Positions 10,060 to 21,018 of a stretch of DNA of 64,000 nt are shown here, piece by piece. Positions within the stretch are counted from its first letter, which is position 1; each line of letters begins with the position of its first letter. The translations under genes and the position numbers were made by a program. Location: NCBI GenBank assembly GCA_964006375.1, contig OZ023263.1, positions 134,086,454 to 134,150,453 on the forward strand, in the 5' to 3' direction. The DNA comes from Tillus elongatus. Lineage: Eukaryota > Arthropoda > Insecta > Coleoptera > Cleridae. The notes beneath the pieces were generated by a model. The model had not been told where the DNA came from. It ran no database searches and was given only the letters and a program-made list of their open reading frames with translations.

Positions 10060-11460
10060 GAAAGATATTTTGAGAAACTATATGGAAGCAATAAGAACCA
10101 TCAGATCCCTCTGCCGACTGCAAGTCAGACAGAATGTGACTGTTGAAATGCATGAGGTTGAAATAGTGATGAAGAAAGTAAATAACAGAAAATCTGCGTG
10201 GTTTGATAAAATCCATATAGAAATGTTAAATTATGAATGCTCGAATTTGACTGTGTGGCTACGTGAGCTGTTTAAGGTATGCATAAAAGTATATCAAGTG
10301 CAAAGGGAGTGGAAGGACGCCAAAATGGTGACTATGTATAAAAGTATAGAAAGCAAGAGCGAATGCAAAAATTATCGAGCTATATGTTTGTTAAGTGTTG
10401 TGGGAAACTATTTGGGAGAATTAAATAGAACGAATAAGATAGCTGACTGGGGAAATATTTGGGATGTTCAGTGTGGATTCATGACAGGAAGAAGATGTAC
10501 TGATCAACTATTCTCACTTCAGCAAGTAGTTGAAAAATCCTTGAATGTGGGAAAAAAGTATATTCCACGTTTGAAGACTTGGAAAATGTAGATAGGTAGA
10601 AGCTGTGAAGTATTTTAAAAGAATATAAATCTCTATATGATGGCAGCAGAGCATGTGTGAGAACTGATGGAATGCTCGGTGACTATTTTAGAATTAAATA
10701 GTGTTAAAGATGGATATGTGAAGTCTGCGTGGTTTTTCAACATATTGACAGACAAATGTATAAGAGAAGTTTGGTCGGAGAGAGAAGGTATAAAAATGAA
10801 TAGTTCTGAGGTAAAAGTGTTGCTTTACGCTGATGATGCAGTACTACTTAGTAAATCTGAAGGGAAGATGCAGCGGATGTTAGAGAGACTTATGACAGTA
10901 ACAATTAAAATTAATTTACGTGTGAACGCAGAGAAGACTAAAGTTATGGTGTTTTGTAAAGAAAATATTTGCAGTCTGTTGATAAATGGTAATCTAGTAG
11001 GAAGTAAAGGAATTTAGATACTTAGAAGGAGAGTTTGATGATTAGATACAAAGTAGGGTAAATGCAGGCAGAACGGTACTGGGAGCTATGATCAGTGTAG
11101 CTAAGAATATATCTAAAGTGTCTGTACATAACAGCGTACTAATAACGAATGTTCCATGGGGGTCTGAAATGTGGGTGTGTCAGGCAGCATGTAAGAAAAT
11201 AACGTGCTTAGATGGTATGGACACATAGAAGGAATGGATAATGATAGAATGACAAGCAGAATTTATACAGAGCATGTAAATGATAAGAGACTCCGTCAAA
11301 AAAGCTTGGTCTGATGTTGATTTAAGAAGATGTCATAGGTTTACATAATAGCAGAGTCTGTATGCAGAGATGTATAAATGTAGTAGAAGCGAAACGTTGA
11401 TAACAAATAGCATAAGCTTTGTGATGTGCCTACCCCGTTATGGGAATGGCGTGACTGGTA
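10060..11460 (+). pseudogene. LINE reverse transcriptase, decayed
   Basis: Frames at 10,070-10,591 and 10,667-11,017 together form most of a non-LTR reverse transcriptase. They contain VNNRKSAWFDKIHIEMLNYE (fingers), EWKDAKMVTMYK, KNYRAICLLSVVG, QCGFMTGRRCTDQ, then FFNILTDKCI, LLYADDAVLLSKSEGK with an intact YADD, and INLRVNAEKTKVM. The C-terminal part continues to about 11,400 in other frames (RYLEG, AGRTVLGAM, RWYGHIEGMDND). A 3'-tail-like CTACCCCGTTATGGGAATGG lies at about 11,430. The glycine-rich GVRQG block is lost, and stops split the frame. It resembles the arthropod LINE group often labelled jockey- or RTE-like in annotations. It is a different family from the 40.8-kb LINE. Confidence 0.7.
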
Positions 11461-12180
11461 GTAATTTGTTCTATTTGACCTATTTATAGTTCCAGATTTG
11501 TCGAGTGATTTCTTGTGAGAAGTTGTCTGTTTGTAGGGTATGTGTTGCGGAGATTAGAGAATAGTCAGGCTTGGCTAAGGGAGCCAATAAGGCTAGTACT
11601 TTGTCGTCTTTGGAATAAGTTGTCAGTAATTACGTCAGAATATAGGCTGTATGGTGACTTATATCTGGTAGGCGAGTCGGAACCTCTACTGACTGTGGCA
11701 GGTCTCGGCTGATCGCAAATAGTTCATCAGCTGGTTCTGCGCCATTTACAGAATCTTAAGCCACTTAGGGTTAAAAATGTCAAGCTGGGCAAATTTACAA
11801 TTCGACTAGTTTTGTACCAAATACTCAACTTTACTCGATAAGTTATCACAAAATCCGTTACATATATCGTTATTGGAGAACACTCATAAACGCAACCTGG
11901 AGACTTTGTAAATTTTTATAATTAAATCTATAGGACATGAGATTCTAAAAAGTGACCTCTAACGAATTCTGTCTTTGAACTGAAATGTCACTCTCGGCAT
12001 ATAACTAAGCATCACCTTTGGACCGAAGAGCCTCGCGAAATTTATACCTAGAGCATATACACTACACTACACTATGGGGTGAGACTAAGAGAATGAAATT
12101 GGCGTTTCAGGTGGAACTGAATAAATATTATATATCTGTTTGGATGTAATTTAGTATAGCCCACCGACGAGCACTAATGA
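11461..12180. other. No gene recognised
   Basis: Nothing certain is seen between the LINE 3' tail and the decayed gypsy element. The missing downstream LTR of that gypsy element would be expected here or further left, but I could not recognise it. Confidence 0.35.
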
Positions 12181-12208
12181 TAGTGTATACATATAGCTCT
12201 GGTTGGTG

Positions 12209-12472
12209 TTATATACGGTTGGTATACATATGGCTCTGGTTTATGGCGTCTGTTCTAGGAAAAGAATCAGCTATGTCGATTAAAATTCTTTCGAATGGGG
12301 CTCCCACGTTGTACTGTTTCATTCGCCCCCTGGTTTTTGATTTAGGCACCTTATTGGATGTACATCTTGGCAGGTTTTGCACCATTCCTCCAAATCGACT
12401 ATATACCTTAACCAATATAAACGTTCTCTGACCTTCTTCAAAGTTTTCTTTACCCCCAAATGGCGTCCACAT
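12209..12472 (-). pseudogene. Integrase zinc-binding region and start of core (gypsy)
   Basis: The minus frame gives TRGRMKQYNVGAPFERILIDIA, matching the typical start of a gypsy integrase core (GAPFERI-x-IDIAGPFP). Just before it, in another frame, are remnants of the H2C2 finger (WVKVYSRF-x-EWCKTCQDV). The frame ends soon after the first catalytic aspartate region, consistent with truncation. Confidence 0.65.
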
Positions 12473-13399
12473 GCTCCGCCATGGATCTCCCTGATTACCT
12501 CTTTACGTCTTTAATTCTTAGCCGCGGAAGGACTGTGTGCTTTAATATGCGAGTTCCATCCTCTGACTTCCAATTCCTGGTCAGAAGACCATCTTTGATT
12601 TCAATAGAATCCCACTGGACCTAGTAAGTTTTGGTCACAATGCTTCTAACACTAACTACAGACCAAGCGGGCCTTTCGTGCGATATCTCCTTCCATCTGT
12701 AGATTGGCTGGATATCAGGGTCTTCTTTTTGACCCTCCATTAACCTCTGCGAATATCATTGGTTAACCGGTTGCACCATCCTACACACTTCGAGATTCAA
12801 CCCTTCTTTATTTTCAGCAGAGATGCAATGCTTGCATTTTGGTTGGCAAGGTGTCCTAGATAGAACATCTGCATTACCATGCTGTCGTTAAGGGCGGTGA
12901 TCGATGGTGAAATTGTACTCTTGGAGGCATTCAAGCTACCTCGCCATTTATCCCTCCGGATTTTCAAATTTAAGAAGCCAGCGTGGGGAAGCGTGGTCGT
13001 TTCTCAGGAGAAAATCTTTATTATCTATTTTTAATAATGCTCCAACGTCTTGATAATGGCTGGAAGTTATTTTCTCGTTACTCAATAATTATTTTCCGCT
13101 TTCGACAGGGCTATGCTGAAATACGCTACAACTTTCTCTTGGCTTCCCTATTGCTGCGATAGAACACCGCCAATACCAAAATTGCTGGCGCCTGTGTCCA
13201 CAATAAACCGGTGACCGGACTGAGGGTATGTCAGAATCGGAGATGAACAGAGAGCCTCTTTTAGTGTCTGAAAACTGTTTGACAATCATTGCTTCAAATG
13301 AAGGATCTCTTTTCTTCCGTTAGTTTATGCAAGGGTTTAGCGATGTCAGCAACCCCCTTTACAAAATGGCGGTAATATGTGCAGAGGCCCAGAATACTT

Positions 13400-14247
13400 C
13401 GCAGCTAACGTACATTAATTAACATGCTCCAGTTCATAATACAGTTTGTCTTCTCTGGGTCGGTTTTGACTCCATCTGGGGTGATAATGTGGCCTAAATA
13501 TTCGATTCTTTTTGAAAGGGAAGCATTTCTTTGGATTTAATTTCAAACTGGCTCCATGTAGCTTCTGAAACACTTATCGACATGCTTCATGTGACCGTCG
13601 AATGACTTTCCCAAGATAATGACGTAGACCTCTTATAACTGTCTCGATTAGACGCTCAAACGTGGCTGGAGCATTACACAACCCAAACGGCATTAGGTTG
13701 AACTGCCACAGTCTACTACCAGTGGTAAACGTAAACTGTTCTTTGTCTTCTGGCTCAATCTCGACTTGCCAGTAGCCACCTTTCAAGTTCAACGTTGAAA
13801 ACCACCTTGCGCCTGCCATTGTATCAAGGGTATCGTCGATTCTGGGAAGTCTTTCTATCTTAGTGACATTATTCAATCGGCGATAATCTACACAAAACCT
13901 TGTAGAACCATATTTCTTTATAACTCACACTACTGGAGAGTCCCAAGGGCTTTGTGATGGTTTTATAACACGTTCCTGTTCCACCCTCCTTAGCGTGGTG
14001 TCAACTTCGTGCTTTTTGCCAATGGTACGCTTCTAGGTGGTTGCCTGATTGGCGCAGATGTCGCAGTATCAATGCGATAGCGTACTAGATCTGCTCTTCG
14101 AAAATCGTTCTTGTTTGTAAGGAAAACGGTGCGGTATTTGGACAGAAATCTAGCCACTGCTTGCTTTTGCAGTGGAGAAACATTTCCACTAGCTTCTGCT
14201 AAGATGTTGCGTAGATGTTCTGAAAGTGGTTCAGCCGGGATGGACAA
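13400..14247 (-). pseudogene. Gypsy reverse transcriptase
   Basis: The minus frame at 13,990-14,247 holds the pre-RT linker (YRIDTATSAPIRQPPRSVPL). The frame at 13,574-13,876 holds the palm: RIDDTLDTMAGARWFSTLNL, then GGYWQVEI, FTFTTGSRLWQFNLMPFGL and NAPATFERLIE. The catalytic YLDD segment lies where a frameshift occurs (near 13,600) and is corrupted (HYLGKVIRRS). Further downstream, a decayed tether follows to about 13,400. Confidence 0.75.
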
Positions 14248-14689
14248 GGCTGGTTCTTCTTGCTGGCGGCAGCGCCGTATGGTGGTTACTAGGGAGAATG
14301 TTTCGATTTCGGAGCCATTGGGAATCTTCTGAACAAAGCTTTTGAGGTGGGCTACTCTTACAGCTGCTAGTTGTTTTGGTTGAACAAGAGTTTTACTGAC
14401 TTGTAGAGCTTTCTTAAAAATATTATTGTCTTCTGGTTCTATAATGTCCGTGGTACCACTTGTCCCAAAATATCTCCAACCATCTTCACTGGGACAATAC
14501 TCTCACTCTGGGCTCTCACAATGACATCTTATTTAGTCGTGATTTTCCGGACTGCAAGGTTATTGACAGTCGACATAACTACTTCCCCATCACCGATATT
14601 CAAAACATTGTTCTCGTGATCTAACTTAACACCGTGACCTTGCAGAACATCTAGGCCAAGTATAATAGGGTATGATATGGCGGCAACAT

Positions 14690-14874
14690 TAACTCGCTAT
14701 TTGGTGTTCCAAACTCCACTTTATAGCTTTACGTCAGTCTCACCAAATACACAAATCTGTTCGCCACCAGCTGCAGTCATTTTGTTGACTCTTTCTGGCT
14801 CTCTTACCCACCATCTTGGTATCATATCACGACGGATAATCGTTGTGGATACGCCGGTATCTACAGCCATTTGA
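14690..14874 (-). pseudogene. Gypsy aspartic protease
   Basis: On the minus strand the conceptual reading gives AVDTGVSTTIIRRDMIPRWW, with the retropepsin active-site triad DTG in the place of D-T/S-G, followed by a flap-like region. Stops surround it. It lies between the gag remnants and the reverse transcriptase, as expected for gypsy elements. Confidence 0.6.
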
Positions 14875-15154
14875 GCCTTATTGTATCCGTCTAAGACAGC
14901 TTATTGCCAGAATCGCTAAACAGTAAAATAGCTGCCAACTTTGGCGCACTGTGGTGGGCAGCCATTTGTCGCCATAAAGCTAGCTGCATTTACTTTTCAT
15001 GTACGTTGGTTGATAAAAATCTTGGAGTCTGTCATTAACTTTGTGTGTGCCTCACGTTGCCTCAGTTCCAGCAGCGTATGGCATTTGCTCGATGAGCTTG
15101 CGTTGGCTCCTTATGAGGGGTGGGCTTTTTTTGTTCTAATTCCATCTCTAGTCG

Positions 15155-16122
15155 CTACGTGACTTTGGATATGTCTGTTTTATTATCTTCTTCTGGGGCT
15201 TGCAGACTGCGAACCCTCACATTGCCTTTAGAGGCTTCAAACTCTAGCGAACGTGCCAAATCATCGTTTAATTTTTTGTGTGCCGCCATCCTCAGCGTCT
15301 GTTGGGTGTCAGTATCTCTGATGTCTATAAATCTTTGCAGCGATAGCTGGTTCAAAAATTTCAGCGGGGCTGTAGGATAAGATGATCGTGTTAGTCTAGC
15401 ATCGACGGCTTTGTACTGCTGGGTAGTTTCGCCCAATTTCTGACAGAAAACTTTCAGCTGAGTTTAATACAGCTGTTGTAAATGCTGGGCGCCAAATCAC
15501 ATTTCTAGGTAATATCTAATGCTGTCTAAACAGTCCTGTTCTTCCCTGTGAATACCTTGGAGCACATCTAGGGCATCCCCCATGAAAACTGCAATTAACG
15601 AAATAGTTTTCTCTCTCGCCTCAACCATTTGCTGTAGCAGCGGCTTAGAAGTGGCCTAGATAAATATCCCATGAAACTGAGCCATCAAATGTAGGGACCT
15701 TAATTCTCACGACAGGGCTGTCTTCTTTTGCCTGGGGTATCACACCTCGCTTCTAGTGATTGCATTTTCTGCTGTACTTTCGCTTGTATCTCTTCCATAC
15801 TCGTCAGCTTGTCATGTACATCGTCGCTGATATCCCTTACTCAGCTTTCTACTTGCTGAAAAATGTCTCTGATCTACTTTATACGTTCATCCACACATAA
15901 AGTAATATTCTCAATTCTGCTCGCCTGTTCTTGCAGAATTTTCTTTGTTTCTTGATATCTTCTTCTCGTTTCTACTTTTGCTTCTGCATCTCCTTTCCCC
16001 ATTTCTTCTTTTGCGTCTTCACTTCTTTTTCTTGCTTCTTGTTTCATTTTTTCAGTCATTTTCAATTGCTGGATGTTCATATTGGCTGTTGCGTTACGTG
16101 TCTTAGGCATAAACATACTTAA
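15155..16122 (-). pseudogene. Gypsy gag
   Basis: The frame starting at 16,116 is a charged coiled coil (MKQEARKRSEDAKEE) and opens the gag. Downstream, frames broken by stops give VPTFDGSVSW, then the 15,155-15,436 segment with RLTRSSYPTAPLKFLNQLS, QRFIDIRDTDTQQTLRM and ARSLEFEAS, which is the conserved gag core of this gypsy group. The nucleocapsid CCHC finger was not recovered. Confidence 0.7.
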
Positions 16123-16242
16123 ATCTGGTACATAATTTACTCTGTCTCAAAAATACATCTGACACTAATCTTCTAGATATTTCATTAAATTGCACGTTGC
16201 TCGACGAATCTTCTGGAAAATATCTTCTTTAGCAGCTACCAA

Positions 16243-16260
16243 ATCCCACTTCTGACACCA
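16243..16260 (-). promoter_or_regulatory. Gypsy primer-binding site, tRNA-Leu type
   Basis: The minus strand reads TGGTGTCAGAAGTGGGAT, complementary to the 3' end of a tRNA-Leu including CCA. It starts three bases inside the LTR end at 16,264, the normal position for minus-strand DNA priming. Confidence 0.75.
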
Positions 16261-16263
16261 GCT

Positions 16264-16501
16264 TGTTACGTTCTTTGGGATTCTCTATTTGTTAATTAAC
16301 AAAAGATATCTTTTCAAACTACTCATTTATTATAAGTCAACTATTTTCTAATAATAATGACACCAACAAAAATATTTCTCTATTACCAAAAGTCTATAGT
16401 TTACTTTTCACATCTATTATTCAGCAACACACTGATTCACTCAATCCTGACTACTTTATCTGTGGCTCGTTTATTTATACCGTGTATAGAGTACTTGCAG
16501 A

Positions 16502-16503
<2 letters not shown>
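16264..16503 (-). repeat. Partial 5' LTR of the gypsy element
   Basis: The LTR ends (minus strand) with ...AACA at 16,264, three bases before the primer-binding site. Its other boundary is unclear, because the sequence runs into a (TA)n array at about 16,504-16,552. The downstream LTR was not found, so its length cannot be fixed. Confidence 0.5.

Positions 16504-16553
<50 letters not shown>
16504..16553. repeat. (TA)n microsatellite
   Basis: A TA array of about 50 bp at the edge of the gypsy LTR. Long Ile-Tyr ORFs across it are artefacts. Confidence 0.95.
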
Positions 16554-16558
<5 letters not shown>

Positions 16559-16799
16559 CAGGTTGTACCATAAATAATGGCATACAGGGCAACAGTAGGC
16601 TTCTGATGTCCAAATATTTTATTTTAGACAAACTTACTTCAGTCAAACTGTTGGCAGTAAAAAAGAACGTTAAAAGTTTGAATCTCAAGAACTTACAACA
16701 TGGGCAGGCAAAAAACACGTGCTCGCTTTGAAATAACAATGTATAAATATTTCACACTGATCTGAACTTATTAAAGGTTGGGTTTAATATTAAATAATA

Positions 16800-17327
<528 letters not shown>

Positions 17328-17367
17328 TTTATTTGTTTGCTGTACGTTTGTGATTTCTTATTGGTTT

Positions 17368-17412
17368 GCGTGGACTGCAGTTTCGAACCGTCCCGGTTCA
17401 TCATCAGCACGC
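17368..17412 (-). ncRNA. Hammerhead ribozyme of the Penelope-like element
   Basis: Minus strand, 5' to 3': helix I strand GCGTG (17,408-17,412), CTGATGA (17,401-17,407), one base, stem II GAACC/GGTTC (17,395-17,399 with 17,385-17,389) with loop GGGAC, GAAAC (17,380-17,384), a TGCA loop, GTC (17,373-17,375), then CACGC (17,368-17,372), which pairs perfectly with GCGTG. Every core nucleotide of a type I hammerhead with minimal stem III is present. Predicted cleavage is between 17,373 and 17,372. The upstream pseudo-LTR begins within one base of that site, as expected if the RNA 5' end is made by self-cleavage. Confidence 0.88.
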
Positions 17413-17414
17413 TA

Positions 17415-19962
17415 CTAGCTGCTATCGCTCCTGTCTGGTCTACGTCGGAGATTGTAGGTGGCGCATGCGCCGTGAGCTTCTATTGGTCGGTTTCCTGTTC
17501 TCTGATTGGTTGTGCCTTCGGACTGTGTCGTGTGTATCGGTCTCCTGTCTTGATCACTGTGGTTTAATAATTTGTCTATTTGTATGGCCTTTATTAAGTT
17601 TTGTTTAAATGTTTGTACTTGGATTTGTTCTGGCATTAATTGTTTTCTATTGTTTGTTTGTTGAATGTAGTATTGTTCCCAGATTTTCATTTTTTTGTGG
17701 TCTTTAGCATGTTTCATTAGTTTTAATTGGGTGATGTCTGGTTTTTGGTGTTTTGTGTCGTGAATGTGTGTAGCTACTTTTGATTTGTAGCTAGGTATGT
17801 GGATTTTATCCAATGCTGTTATATATTCTTTGAATCTTGTTTCTATTGATTTCTTTGTCATTCCTATATATTTTTTATTGCATGTGTTACATTCTATTTG
17901 ATATATTCCGTTTAATTCATGTGGGTTGTGTTCTTGTTTTTTATTTATTTTGTTTATTATTTTGTTATTGGTTTTGTAGCTCATTTTTAAGTCATATTAT
18001 TTGAGTGTTTGTGTTATTTTTTTGATGTGGTGGTTATAAGTTAATTTTGTGTTTGTTTCTGGTGTTTTGTTTTCGGTTTTGTTGATTTGTTTGTTTTTGA
18101 TTTGTTTTACTATCTTTTCTATTTTTTTTTTGTTGTATCCATTTCTTTCTGCTATTTGTATTATGATGTTGTACTCCTTTTCTCGTTCGTCGTTATGAAG
18201 TGGTATATTTAGCATTCTGTTTATTAAGTATCTGTATGCGGCCATTTTGTGTGTATGTGGGTGTAGTGAGTGTTTAGGTATAGTGATGTCTGTTTGTGTG
18301 GGTTTTCTGTATATTTTGTATTCAATCTGGTTTTCTTTTCTGATTAGTGTTAAGTCTAGGAAGTTTATGGTGTTGTTTGATTCTTTTTCTATTGTAAATT
18401 TTATGTTTCTGTTAATTTGGTTTATTTTTTCGAGGATATTGTCTATGTTGGTTTTTTGATTGTCGTATATTATTAATATATCATCGACGTATCTTATCCA
18501 TTTGATGTTTGGGTCTGTCTCTTTTATGATGGTGTTGATTTTATCTTCTAACTCTTGTATGTATATTTCTGCCATGATGCTTGATAGTGGAGATCCCATT
18601 GGTAGTCCATCTTCTTGGATGTAGTATTCTCCGTTGAACTCAAAATAATTTTGTTTTAATATGTTTAATATTTCGCTAATTAGTTGTTTTTTGTTGTTAT
18701 TTTGCATTTTATTTTCGATTATATTTGTAGTTTCGTTAATTGGTATATTGGTGTACATATTTGTTATGTCAAATGAGGCAAGTCTTGTGTTTTTGTTTAT
18801 GTTTATATTTTCTAGTTTATCTACTAGTTCTATGGAGTTTTTTATGTTAAATTTGTTTTCTAGTTGTAATTCTTGTTTTAGTACTTGGTCCATTTCTTTT
18901 GCTATTTTGTATGAAGGTGCATCTTTGAAGTTGATGAGTGGTCTTATTGGGTATCCCGTTTTGTATATTTTTATTATTCCTGTCATTGGTGGTGCTTTAG
19001 GGTTGTTGTTATAATAATGTGTTGTTTTTTGGTTGAATATTGTCTTGTGTTTTTTTATGATGTTTAATATTTGATTTTGGAATTTTTTCGTTGGGTTTTC
19101 GTTCAGTTTTTTGCATTTGTTTGTTGAGATGAAAGTGTTTGTTTTTTCTATATAGTCCTGTGTTTTTATTGCTATTAGTGCGTCGCTTTTATCTGTTTTT
19201 GCTATTGTTATGTTGTTATATGTGACTTTCTTTCTTATTTGGTTGATCATTTTTTCATGTGTATGGTTTTTTGATTTAGTCTTGTCAATAATTTTGTTTA
19301 TTTCTGTTGCTAGTTGGTTTTTCAGTGGTTCTAAGTTTGGGCTATTTATTGAGTTTATCGCGTGTTGTGTGTCCACTATTATGTTCTCTATTGTAGATTT
19401 TTTTGTATCTAAAAAGTTGGTTTTTATGTTGTTTTCTATGAATTCTTTTTCTTGTTTTGTGAATTTTGTGTCTGTTATGTTTATAAATCTATCCTGAAAT
19501 ATGTGGTATGTTTACATTATCTAGTTTGTTCTTTTTAAGGTTGTGTAGTTTTTTGTTTATTTTCTCTAATTTGTGTTTATAATCGGTTTTTATGTTGTGC
19601 ATTATATTGTTATATGTTTGTGTCCATGTGTCGTATTTCATCTGGTTTGCTAATAAAAGATGAAGTCTATATAATTTTTTTGTAAGTGTGGTTATGTTGC
19701 TGTATTGATGTTTGATTTCGTTCGTGATATATAGTTTTTCTGCTTGTGTTTGGGTGTATTTGGCCGTATTGGTATGGTTATGAACAGTGATTTTAGCGTA
19801 TTTTGGTATTAATTTGTGTCTTAGGCATTCTCTATTGAAGTATATGTTGGCTTTGTTATAATATATGTTCCTGTAAGTATTTTTGAATAATTTGATGTTT
19901 GTCTGTATGTTATCGCTGTCATGTTGGCCATTTTGTGTGTTATTATCTTGTGTTGTGTTCAT
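17415..19962 (-). pseudogene. Penelope-like RT with GIY-YIG endonuclease, two breaks
   Basis: The N-terminal block (19,489-19,962, 157 residues) is Lys/Asn/Thr-rich. The RT block starts in open frame near 19,497 (first Met 19,376) and ends at a TAA at 17,997-17,999. It contains motif A LASFDITNMYTNIP, GLPMGSPLSS and the catalytic WIRYVDDIL, all typical of Penelope-type RTs related to telomerase. After the TAA the same frame continues into the nuclease (17,415-17,984): GIYQIEC, then CNKKYIGMTKKSIETRF, giving GIY and YIG motifs plus the conserved arginine region. The end is Arg-rich. The break at 19.49 kb joins in frame if a 22-nt GT...AG segment is removed. Total coding length of about 830 codons matches full-length Penelope-like ORFs. 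Confidence 0.88.
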
Positions 19963-20115
19963 GTTTCTGGAATTTTCCCTATTTTGTAGTTACTCACTGT
20001 ACACGTGTTATTCGTATGTTCGTTATTGGTGTTAATTATTTGTGCGTTATTACCTTGTGTGGCTTTAATATCTTTAGGAATATTGCACTACACTGTAATC
20101 ACTTTTAAATATACA

Positions 20116-20160
20116 CTTTATTTGTTTGCTGTACGTTTGTGATTTCTTATTGGTTTGCGT
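20116..20160 (-). repeat. Upstream pseudo-LTR copy of the Penelope-like element
   Basis: These 45 bp are identical to 17,327-17,371. The copy starts (minus strand) within one base of the hammerhead cleavage position and so lacks the ribozyme core itself. Confidence 0.85.
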
Positions 20161-20161
20161 T

Positions 20162-20374
20162 TTATTAGCAAACCAGATGAAATACGACACATGGACACAA
20201 ACATATAACAATATAATGCACAACATAAAAACCGATTATAAACACAAATTAGAGAAAATAAACAAAAAACTACACAACCTTAAAAAGAACAAACTAGATA
20301 ATATATAATAAATAACAGCCACAACACACCACATATTTCAGGATAGATTTATAAACATAACAGACACAAAATCA
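20162..20374 (+). repeat. Inverted partial copy of the Penelope-like element
   Basis: The plus strand here repeats the minus-strand coding sequence of about 19,654-19,455 (residues LLANQMKYDTWTQTYNNIMH in the short frame at 20,126-20,308). Across the coding break the inverted copy carries about 39 nt where the main copy has 22. An inverted, truncated copy attached to the 5' end is common in Penelope-like insertions. Confidence 0.8.
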
Positions 20375-20957
20375 TCAGAAAAAGGTTGTTCTTAAAATGA
20401 ATTTTGTGCAAATATTTTAGTCAATTTAAGGACAATGACGGTTGACGAAACTTAAGGCTCTGTAAAAGACACTTCATACGACATTTTTCTGTATAACCTG
20501 GACAATTTTGTCGTTTTTTTCGCGATTTTAGCGTTTTAAGAAGATAAACTATAAAAATGTTCTGGTACTCTTTAGATTTTGCGCCAAGAAAACTAATCTT
20601 TATCTGTAAAACGGGTTTTGTTAGCCACGCAAAATATTTTGGTTTTGTGCCATTTTCTGATCGGTGGGACCCAACTTTTTTTTTTAAATACCCATAACTT
20701 TTTTTTCTTTGAACTTAAAGACTTACATTTTTATATATAGTATATCCGTCATAATATTAACCCGTGTGCCAAACCTGGTTGCGATAACTCTTTTTTTTTG
20801 AAAAGGAAAACAATTTTCGAAAGAAAATCCAAAATTTTCCCAGTAAAACTGTTTCGATTTTCTTAGCTAACGGGCTTATTTGAGGTCCGTACGGAAGGAA
20901 TATACCTAACCAAATGTCATAAAAATCGGCCAATTATTTTTAAAGATATCGGTCTGC

Positions 20958-21014
<57 letters not shown>
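20375..21014 (+). repeat. MITE-like repeat family copy ending in (TA)n
   Basis: It contains TTTTAGTCAATTTAAGGACAATG (about 20,416 onward; a related copy is at 39,420), CGAAAGAAAATCCAAAATTTTCCC, TCGATTTTCTTAGCTAACG, AAAATCGGCCAATTATTTTT and a terminal (TA)n at 20,965-21,014. These are the internal blocks of the family seen complete at 33,956-34,999. Confidence 0.6.

Positions 21015-21018
<4 letters not shown>

Larger units (their letters stand above)
12180..16263 (-). mobile_element. Decayed Ty3/gypsy retrotransposon
   Basis: On the minus strand the order is primer-binding site, coiled-coil gag, gag core, aspartic protease, reverse transcriptase and the start of the integrase, which is the Ty3/gypsy order. 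Many stops and frameshifts break every part. The element stops inside the integrase core near 12,200, so the 3' half of the integrase and the downstream LTR are missing. The protein motifs (YQVEIEP-type palm, GLCNAPATFERLIE) resemble widespread 412/mdg1-type insect elements. Confidence 0.8.

Noticed and set aside
18247..19497. Hydrophobic plus-strand ORFs (18,247; 18,661; 19,210) that look like membrane proteins
   Set aside because: They are antisense shadows of the Lys/Asn/Ile-rich Penelope-like reverse transcriptase on the minus strand.
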